A stretch of 64,000 nucleotides of DNA, from the NCBI RefSeq assembly GCF_016907235.1, contig NZ_JAFBBO010000001.1:2170001-2234000 (forward strand), written 5' to 3'. This document shows, piece after piece, positions 58,200 through 64,000 of this stretch (the stretch's first letter is position 1; each line of letters starts with the position of its first letter). The notes below the pieces were generated by a model. It was not told the origin of the DNA. It worked only from the letters and a program-made list of their open reading frames with translations, and made no database searches. The position numbers and the translations under genes were made by a program. Origin of the DNA: Oerskovia jenensis (GTDB lineage Bacteria; Actinomycetota; Actinomycetes; Actinomycetales; Cellulomonadaceae).

Positions 58200-59141
58200 T
58201 CAGGCCGCGACGAGCTGCGGGCCGGTCGCGAGGCGCACGACGTGCGGGGCACGGCCCCAGCGCATCGCGTCGACCTCGCCCGCGGAGGCGACCGAGCCGA
58301 TCACGGTCACGCCCGTGGCCGCGAGGGCTTCGAGGCGTCCCCAGACGATCTGGCGGCGGGCCGAGTCGTGGACCTGGTCGAGGTCGTCGACGACGAGCAG
58401 CTCGGGGTCCTGGGCCAGGGCGATCGCGATGCGCAGGAGCATGGCGTCGACCTCGTCGAGGTCCCAGACCATGGCGTCGAGCGCGGGTAGCTCGCGGCGC
58501 CCGAACACGGGGCGGGCCACGCGCTCGTAGACCTCCTGGGTGACCTTGGGGGTCCGGCGGTACCAGGGCGCGAGCCACGTGAGGCGTTCGCGCACCGAGT
58601 CCCCGACCGTGACCGCGTCGTCGAGCTCGTCGATCCCGTGGAAGCCGGCGATCGCGGCGCGGCGCTGGACCGCGGTGCGGCGCGCGCGGCGGCCCGTGAG
58701 GTTCTCGCCGAGCACGACGAGCCAGCCGTCGGGGGTGTGGTCGGGGGCCATGCGGCCCGCGAGGGTCAGGAGCAGGCTCGACCGACCGGCACCCTGCGGA
58801 CCTTGGAGGACGACGACCTCGCCGGCCGGGATCTCGAGGTCGACGGGGCCGTAGACCAGGCCGCGCGGGCCGTGGAGCTGGAGGTCGTAGGCGCTGACGG
58901 CGTGCTGGGGCGTGCCGTCGCCGAGGTGCGGGGTGTCGGGCTCGACGATCTCGCCGCCGAGCGGGCCGCGCAGGGTCAGGTCGTCGGCGATGTCCGCGGC
59001 GGCGAGCTCGCCCTGCGGGAGGTGCGCGACGGCGTCGGGCCTGGTGACGTTCGCCGCGGATCCGGGGACGGGCGCGGTGTTCGGGGCCTGCACGAGGTAC
59101 GTGGCCTCGTCGCTGCCGTGCCGTGCGACGGGCTGGTTCAT
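58200..59141 (-). CDS. ABC-type ATPase with degenerate signature, YhgE partner
   Basis: 313 aa from ATG 59141 (GGAGGA upstream). A 90-residue N-terminal extension precedes the ABC fold: Walker A GPQGAGRSS (Arg for Lys in the GxxGxGKS/T motif), a D-rich linker, and Walker B ELLVVDDLDQV, with no visible LSGGQ (DEVDAMLLRIAIALAQ in its place). Loss of the P-loop Lys and signature suggests weak or no ATP hydrolysis; it may bind nucleotide only as a regulatory or structural subunit of the YhgE protein. First gene after the TetR operator. Confidence 0.82.
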   Translation of the reverse strand: MNQPVARHGSDEATYLVQAPNTAPVPGSAANVTRPDAVAHLPQGELAAADIADDLTLRGPLGGEIVEPDTPHLGDGTPQHAVSAYDLQLHGPRGLVYGPVDLEIPAGEVVVLQGPQGAGRSSLLLTLAGRMAPDHTPDGWLVVLGENLTGRRARRTAVQRRAAIAGFHGIDELDDAVTVGDSVRERLTWLAPWYRRTPKVTQEVYERVARPVFGRRELPALDAMVWDLDEVDAMLLRIAIALAQDPELLVVDDLDQVHDSARRQIVWGRLEALAATGVTVIGSVASAGEVDAMRWGRAPHVVRLATGPQLVAA

Positions 59142-59182
59142 GGGGGTTCCTCCGAGAGTTCCGGGTCCGGTCACTCTTTTAG

Positions 59183-59196
59183 ACTGACCGGTCAGT
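59183..59196. promoter_or_regulatory. TetR operator, ACTGACCGGTCAGT
   Basis: Perfect 14-bp palindrome, 42 bases upstream of the ATPase start. The motif TGACCGGTCA is a frequent TetR operator form in YhgE neighbourhoods. It is within the promoter region of the three-gene operon whose last gene is a TetR regulator. Confidence 0.8.
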
Positions 59197-59276
59197 TCGA
59201 AGTTACGCGCCGGGAACCCTCGTTGTCCACACGACGTCAGATACCCGGCCCCGTGATCCCCGTCACGCGACCGCCA

Positions 59277-59355
59277 CGAGACGGGTGCTCCCGCCCCAGA
59301 CGGGTGCTCGCGTCAGGGGCGGGAGCACCCGTCTCGGGCCGGAGCACCCGTCTCG
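59277..59355. repeat. Compound palindrome, four copies of the AGACGGGTGCTC unit
   Basis: Perfect 21-bp arms (59277-59297 and 59316-59336). A further direct half copy lies at 59298-59309 and an inverted half copy at 59342-59355, giving two inverted pairs in 79 bases upstream of ndh. Confidence 0.8.
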
Positions 59356-59442
59356 CACCCGTCCCGCGCGCGACATACGCTCGTGCCCCGGACCACCCGG
59401 CACATCGTCGTGTCGCACACGAGACGTATCGAGAGGCACACA

Positions 59443-60789
59443 GTGAACGACGGCACCGCCGCGCACCCCGCACCCACCGGGGCGCCGCTCCCCCACGTCG
59501 TCGTCGTGGGCGGCGGGTTCGCCGGGCTCGCGACCGTCAAGGCGCTCGCGGGCGCGCCCGTGCGCGTCACGCTGATCGACCGTCGCGTCTACAACACCTT
59601 CCAGCCGCTGCTCTACCAGGTGGCCACGGGCGGCCTGAACCCGGGCGACGTCACGTACTTCCTGCGCGCGCTGCGGCTGGGGCAGCGCAACGTGCGCGTG
59701 GTCCACGAGCACCTCGTGGGCCTCGACCCGCACGCCAAGACGCTCCGGCTCCTCAACGACGAGGAGATCCGCTACGACTACCTCGTCCTCGCCAACGGCG
59801 TCACGACCAACTTCTTCGGCACGCCCGGCGCCAAGGAGCACGCGTTCGCGATGTACTCGCGCTCGCAGGCCCTGAAGATCCGCGACACCCTGTTCGTCCG
59901 CCTCGAGAAGTCCGCGGCCTCACCGGGGACCGACGACGGCCTGCGCGTCGTCGTCGTGGGCGGCGGCTCGACGGGCGTCGAGGTCGCGGGCGCCCTCGCC
60001 GAGCTCCGCACGCAGGGCCTGGCGCCCGCGTACCCGGAGATCCACGGCGACGCGTTCAGCGTCAAGATCGTCCAGCGCGGCACCGAGCTCATCAAGCCCT
60101 TCCCCGCCAAGCTCCGCACGTACGCGGCGCGCGAGCTCCAGCGTCGCGGGGTCGACCTGCACCTGGGCGCGGGCGTCGCCAAGGTCCTGCCCGACGGCGT
60201 CGAGCTCACCGACGGCGACTTCATCCGCTCGGACCTCACGATCTGGGCAGCGGGCGTCGCCCCGCACGAGGAGGTCTCGCGCTGGAACCTGCCCCTGGGC
60301 GACGGCGGGCGCATCCGCGTGGGCGACGACCTGCAGGTCGAGGGGTTCCCGGACCACTTCGCGGCGGGAGACGTCGCGGTATCGCCCGCGGGCCTGCCGC
60401 AGCTCGCCCAGCCCGCGATCCAGTCGGGCAAGGTCGTGGGACGCAACATCCGCGCGCTCGTCCAAGGACGCCCGACGACGTCGCTCAGGTACCTCGACAA
60501 GGGCACCATGGCCGTCATCGGACGCCGCGCGGCCGTCGCGGACATCGCCGGGAAGCTCCGGCTCACGCGGGGGACCGCATGGCTCGCGTGGCTCTTCGTG
60601 CACATCATGAGCCTCATCGGACCCCGCAACCGCCTGACGACACTGGCGGGGCTCGTGACCCGCTACGGCTTCCCGTTCCACCGCCGCCCGGTGCCGATCG
60701 TGGGCGACGTCCCGACGGTCCGGCCCCCCAAGGGCTGGGTGCCCGCGGACGGCCCCGCGCCGCTGCCCGAGGTCACGCCGAACGACTGA
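59443..60789 (+). CDS. ndh: Type II NADH dehydrogenase
   Basis: 448 aa from GTG 59443 (GAGAGG upstream). Two Rossmann motifs: VVVVGGGFAGLATVKAL (about residues 18-34) and VVVVGGGSTGVEVAGALAE (about 165-183). NDH-2 signatures also seen: VYNTFQPLLYQVATGGL with the quinone-site-type pattern, LTIWAAGV and HFAAGDVA, QLAQPAIQSGKVVGRNI. A C-terminal amphipathic end (FVHIMSLIGPRNRL) anchors it to the membrane. It passes electrons from NADH to menaquinone without proton pumping. Preceded by a compound palindrome, followed by a family B copy. Confidence 0.94.
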   Translation: MNDGTAAHPAPTGAPLPHVVVVGGGFAGLATVKALAGAPVRVTLIDRRVYNTFQPLLYQVATGGLNPGDVTYFLRALRLGQRNVRVVHEHLVGLDPHAKTLRLLNDEEIRYDYLVLANGVTTNFFGTPGAKEHAFAMYSRSQALKIRDTLFVRLEKSAASPGTDDGLRVVVVGGGSTGVEVAGALAELRTQGLAPAYPEIHGDAFSVKIVQRGTELIKPFPAKLRTYAARELQRRGVDLHLGAGVAKVLPDGVELTDGDFIRSDLTIWAAGVAPHEEVSRWNLPLGDGGRIRVGDDLQVEGFPDHFAAGDVAVSPAGLPQLAQPAIQSGKVVGRNIRALVQGRPTTSLRYLDKGTMAVIGRRAAVADIAGKLRLTRGTAWLAWLFVHIMSLIGPRNRLTTLAGLVTRYGFPFHRRPVPIVGDVPTVRPPKGWVPADGPAPLPEVTPND

Positions 60790-60807
60790 GCCACTGTCAC
60801 CTGACGC

Positions 60808-60864
60808 CGAGCGTGCAGTTCGGGTCGCCTCCGAACGCCCGGGACGACCCGAACTGCACACTCG
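60808..60864. repeat. Dispersed palindrome, family B, after ndh
   Basis: 20-bp arms (60808-60827 and 60845-60864, one mismatch), 19 bases after ndh; terminator-like. Confidence 0.78.
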
Positions 60865-60876
60865 ACGGACGGTCCG

Positions 60877-61941
60877 GTGCGCCGGACCCTGCGCGTCGGT
60901 AGGGTCACGGGACGGCCCGCACATCTCGGCAAGGAGCACGTCATCACGCACGCACCCGACCCCGAGCCCCAGGCCCCGGGCCCGCCCCCGAAGCCCACCC
61001 GGTCCCCCACGAGCCACGCCCTGCGCGTGCTCGTGTGGTTCGTGCTCATCGGCGGCCTCACGTACGTCGTCATCCCGGAGATCAGCGAGATCCCGCGCAT
61101 GGGCGAGGCCCTGCGCGACGCCCAGCCGGCGTGGGCGCTCCTGGCCGTGTTCTTCGCCGCGACGGGGTTCTTCGCCGCCGCGGCGTCGCTCGCCGCGTGC
61201 TCCCCGAGGCACCTGCCGTTCCTGCGGACCACCCGCGTCCAGCTCGCGAACGCGTTCGCGGGCACCGCGACCCCGGCGAGCGTCGGGTCGCTCGCGCTCA
61301 ACGTCCGCTACCTGTCGAAGTCCGGGATGAGCACGGCGCTCGCGACGGGCACGGTCGCGCTCCAGAGCATCGTGCAGGTCCTGGTCCATCTCGTGCTCCT
61401 GACGGTGCTCGCGCTCGTCGCGGGGCGCAGCATCGACCACCACGTGCCGGGTTGGGCCAGGTGGGCGCTGCTCGCCGCGGCGGTCGCGGTCGTCGTCACC
61501 GGGGTCGTGGTGCTCGCGGTGCCACGGTTCCGGCACGCCGTCCGCACGTACGCGCGCGACGACGTGCTGCCCGCCTTCCGCCAGCTCGGCGGTCTCGCGA
61601 AGGACCCGCGCCGGCTCTCCTTCGCGGTCCTGGGCGCGATGGGCACCACGGTGTCCTCGGCCGCGACCCTGTGGGCCTGCCTCCTGGCGCTCGGCGGCGG
61701 CAGCGACCCGATCGCCGCGGCCTTCTCGACCATGGTCGGACAGACGCTCGCGTCCGCAGCCCCGACGCCGGGCGGCGTGGGCGTGGTCGAGGCCGCGCTC
61801 ACGGGCGGGCTCGTGAGCTTCGGGATCGCGTCCGCGATCGCCCTGCCGGCGGTCCTGCTCTACCGCCTGATCTCGTGCTGGATCCCGGTCCTGCTGGGCT
61901 GGATCACCCTGCGCCGGCTGCAGCGCGAGGACGTGGTCTGA
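60877..61941 (+). CDS. Flippase-like (UPF0104/lysylphosphatidylglycerol-synthase TM) protein
   Basis: 354 aa if the first in-frame GTG 60877 is used. The best ribosome site, AAGGAG at 60931-60936, points to codon ATC 60943 instead, giving about 332 aa; the true start is uncertain. Eight or so helices. Family motifs: RTTRVQLANAFAGTATPASVGSLALNVRYL near residue 130, and SAAPTPGGVGVVEAALTGGL near 295, the G-rich region typical of the AglD/MprF-TM-like flippase group. Probable role in moving a lipid-linked substrate across the membrane. Confidence 0.85.
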   Translation: MRRTLRVGRVTGRPAHLGKEHVITHAPDPEPQAPGPPPKPTRSPTSHALRVLVWFVLIGGLTYVVIPEISEIPRMGEALRDAQPAWALLAVFFAATGFFAAAASLAACSPRHLPFLRTTRVQLANAFAGTATPASVGSLALNVRYLSKSGMSTALATGTVALQSIVQVLVHLVLLTVLALVAGRSIDHHVPGWARWALLAAAVAVVVTGVVVLAVPRFRHAVRTYARDDVLPAFRQLGGLAKDPRRLSFAVLGAMGTTVSSAATLWACLLALGGGSDPIAAAFSTMVGQTLASAAPTPGGVGVVEAALTGGLVSFGIASAIALPAVLLYRLISCWIPVLLGWITLRRLQREDVV

Positions 61942-61946
61942 CCCCT

Positions 61947-61990
61947 GCCCGACGGCGCTGCCCCCCGGGAGGCGCGTTCCGCCGTCGGGC
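61947..61990. terminator. CCCGACGGCG-family terminator between convergent genes
   Basis: 11-bp arms (61947-61957 and 61980-61990) between the flippase-like and MMPL genes. Confidence 0.65.
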
Positions 61991-62011
61991 GTGGGCCTTC
62001 CGGGCGACGCG

Positions 62012-64000
62012 CTACTCGCGGACCGGTGCGCCCGTCGGGACCACCGGGTTCGCCTCGACCGGCACGTCCTCCTTGCGGCCCAGGGCGCTCGGCCACCACA
62101 TGTGCCGTCCCACGTCGAGGTTGAGGGCCGTGACGAGCACCGACCGGACGACGAGCGTGTCGAGCAGGACGCCGAACGCGACCGCGAACCCGATCTCCGC
62201 GAACGCGACCACGGGCAGCGTGCCCAGCACCGCGAACGTCCCCGCGAGCACGAGCCCGGCCGACGTGATGACCGCCCCCGTCGCGGCCAGCCCGATCAGC
62301 GCGCCGCGCCGCGTCCCGACGCGCAGCGACTCCTCGCGCACCCGGGTCATGAGGAAGATGTTGTAGTCGATCCCGAGCGCGACGAGGAACACGAACACGA
62401 ACAGGGGCAGCGACGTGTCGGCGCCCTCGAACCCGAACACGTACCTGAACACGAGCGCGCTCACGCCGAGGGCCGCCGTGAACGACAGCACGACCGTCGC
62501 GACGAGGATGAGCGGGGCCGTGATCGCGCGCAGGAGCAGTGCCAGGATGACGAGCACGGTCAGCAGGATGATCGGGATGATGAGCATGTTGTCCGCGGCC
62601 GAGGCGCGCTGGACGTCGAGCGTGACGGCGCTCGCCCCGCCCACCTGGGCGTCGGCGTCCGGGACGGCGTGGACCGCGTCCCGGACCCGGTCGACCGTGT
62701 CGTAGGCCGCCTGAGAGTCCGGCTCGGACGTGAGCGTGCCCTCCATGTAGGCGTACCCGCCCGCGGACACGGGCTCGGTCACGGTCGAGGCGTCGATCCC
62801 CTCGGTGCCCGCGAACGCGTCGTGCACCGCGGCGACCGCGGCGGGCGACGAGTCGTCCGCGACGACCACCACGGGCGACCCCGACCCCGCCGGGAAGTGC
62901 TCGGAGAGGACCTGCTCGCCCACGATCGAGGGCTGCTCGCCACGGAACGACTCGGCGCTCGAGAGCCCGTTCGCGTCGAGCTGCGTGATGCCCAGTCCCA
63001 GCACGGCCAGGACGATCGAGGTCACGACCCACACGCGCCGTGGCCGCTTCGCGATCCGGCCGCCCAACTGCGCCCACACGCCGTGCTCGGTGGGCTCGTC
63101 GTCGCCCAGGTGCGGCACGCGCGGCCAGAAGACCCACCGGCCCGTCGCGACGAGCAGCGCGGGCAGCAACGTCAGCATGACGAGCAGCGCGACCACGATC
63201 CCGACCGCCGCGACCGGCCCCAGCCCGGCCGTCGAGCTCATCTGCGCGAACAGCAGGCACAGCATGCCGATCGCGACCGTCGCGCCGCTCGCGACGATCG
63301 CCGGGCCCGCGCGGTGCAGCGCGAGCGACATGGCCTCGTGCCGGTCCTCGTGGCGGCGGAGCTCTTCCCGGTAGCGCGCGACGAGCAGCAGGGCGTAGTC
63401 CGTCCCCGCGCCGAAGACCAGGACCGTGAGGATGCCCGCGCTCTGCGCGTTCACGGTCAGGCCGGTGGTGTCCGCCAGGACGTAGACCACGGCCTGCGAC
63501 ACGGTCAGCGCGACGCCTGCCGAGACCACGGGCAGGAGCCACAGCGTGGGGCTGCGGTAGGTCAGCAGCAGGATCACGATCACGACGCCCGCCGCTGCGT
63601 AGAGAAGCGTCGAGTCGATGCCCTCGAACGCCTTGGACGAGTCCGCGGCCGCGCCCGCCGGGCCCGTCACGTAGACGTCCATGCCGTTCGCGCCGTCCTC
63701 GGCCGTGGCGCGCAGGTCCGAGACCGCGTCGGCCGCGAGGTTCCACCCCTCGCTGCCCAGGTCGAGCGGCACGATCACCTGGGCGGCCTGCCCGTCCTCG
63801 GACGGGATCGGCCCGACGACGTCCCCGTCCAGGGTGTCGAGCTCACCGAAGGTCGCGACGTCCTGGGAGACCTTGGCGAGGTCCTCGGGGGTCAGGCCCG
63901 ACTCGCGGACGTAGACCAGGACCGCGGGGATCGTGTTGGGCGACGTGAAGCTGCTCGCGACGTCGAGCACCTGCGTCGACTCGGCGTCGGCCGGGAGCCA
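62012..64000 (-). CDS. MMPL/RND-family transporter, C-terminal part (start beyond the window)
   Basis: At least 662 aa to the right edge; the N-terminus is missing. Two RND halves: first periplasmic part (to about 63640 in genome direction), helices with FGAGTDYALLLVARYREELRRHED, then a second extracytoplasmic domain (VADDSSPAAVAAVHDAFAG) and helices with FLVALGIDYNIFLMTRVREESLR. Conserved GxDY residues of the MMPL proton path are in both halves. MMPL proteins in actinobacteria export lipids or siderophores. The tail is Pro/Val-rich. The substrate is unknown here. Confidence 0.92.
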   Translation of the reverse strand, partial: WLPADAESTQVLDVASSFTSPNTIPAVLVYVRESGLTPEDLAKVSQDVATFGELDTLDGDVVGPIPSEDGQAAQVIVPLDLGSEGWNLAADAVSDLRATAEDGANGMDVYVTGPAGAAADSSKAFEGIDSTLLYAAAGVVIVILLLTYRSPTLWLLPVVSAGVALTVSQAVVYVLADTTGLTVNAQSAGILTVLVFGAGTDYALLLVARYREELRRHEDRHEAMSLALHRAGPAIVASGATVAIGMLCLLFAQMSSTAGLGPVAAVGIVVALLVMLTLLPALLVATGRWVFWPRVPHLGDDEPTEHGVWAQLGGRIAKRPRRVWVVTSIVLAVLGLGITQLDANGLSSAESFRGEQPSIVGEQVLSEHFPAGSGSPVVVVADDSSPAAVAAVHDAFAGTEGIDASTVTEPVSAGGYAYMEGTLTSEPDSQAAYDTVDRVRDAVHAVPDADAQVGGASAVTLDVQRASAADNMLIIPIILLTVLVILALLLRAITAPLILVATVVLSFTAALGVSALVFRYVFGFEGADTSLPLFVFVFLVALGIDYNIFLMTRVREESLRVGTRRGALIGLAATGAVITSAGLVLAGTFAVLGTLPVVAFAEIGFAVAFGVLLDTLVVRSVLVTALNLDVGRHMWWPSALGRKEDVPVEANPVVPTGAPVRE

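Noticed and set aside
5202-61990. CRISPR array
   Set aside because: Repeats are inverted, dispersed and of unequal spacing; no direct-repeat/spacer periodicity and no cas genes.

Overview
The window is very GC-rich, uses GTG and TTG starts freely, and packs genes tightly with ATGA/GTGA overlaps. Gene content (DivIVA-like protein, IdeR-type iron box, GAP-family protein, MmyB-type XRE regulator, YhgE/Pip exporter, MMPL pump) points to an actinobacterium, most likely Micrococcales near Cellulomonas/Oerskovia/Cellulosimicrobium. The genus is inference. No rRNA, tRNA, CRISPR array or transposase was seen.

Layout. 0-15 kb: end of phosphoglucomutase, a lipoprotein, GNAT and MFS genes, PoxB-type pyruvate dehydrogenase, a TetR regulator divergent from an ABC-2-like membrane protein, an APH-fold kinase, an NfeD/flotillin pair, a tandem-repeat DivIVA-like protein, a methyltransferase, a GAP protein and a NarL-type two-component pair. 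15-19 kb: sugar porter, an unknown protein, and an XRE/MmyB regulator coupled to a small membrane protein. 19.1-24.1 kb: a visibly AT-richer island on the minus strand. It encodes a Sec-secreted six-cysteine protein and, behind its own promoter/operator, a membrane protein, a winged-helix regulator, a lipoprotein, a peptidoglycan-binding adaptor, an ABC ATPase and a permease. 25-38 kb: MFS exporter, gluconate module (regulator, kinase, permease), MbfA-like ferritin/VIT1 protein, FKBP, RNase H, a frameshifted SnoaL-like gene, a DNA glycosylase and an iron-siderophore ABC operon with an iron box. 38-45 kb: a 53-aa Cys-containing peptide, a DsbA-like protein, a secreted peptide, DinB and SDR proteins, then a sulfur-stress module. 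That module has a CstR-like repressor without the copper His, a membrane protein and two tiny Cys-ribbon proteins, divergent from a CoA-disulfide reductase-rhodanese across a CsoR-family palindrome. 45-64 kb: ROK regulator, GNAT, phosphatase, bPH2, MOSC, amino acid permease, M28 peptidase, aquaglyceroporin, a TetR-controlled YhgE/ABC module, NDH-2, a flippase-like protein and the start-less end of an MMPL transporter.

The most unusual global property is a dense set of dispersed palindromes. Several sequence families (cores CCCGACGGCG, TGTCAGAACCAGCG, GTGCAGTTCGGG, GAACGGGGTT) sit mostly as terminator-like hairpins between genes. At least six copies instead lie inside genes and are read through in frame, always in linkers or tails. 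Together with the secreted-protein/ABC island and the CstR/Cys-ribbon module, these are the parts most likely to be undescribed.
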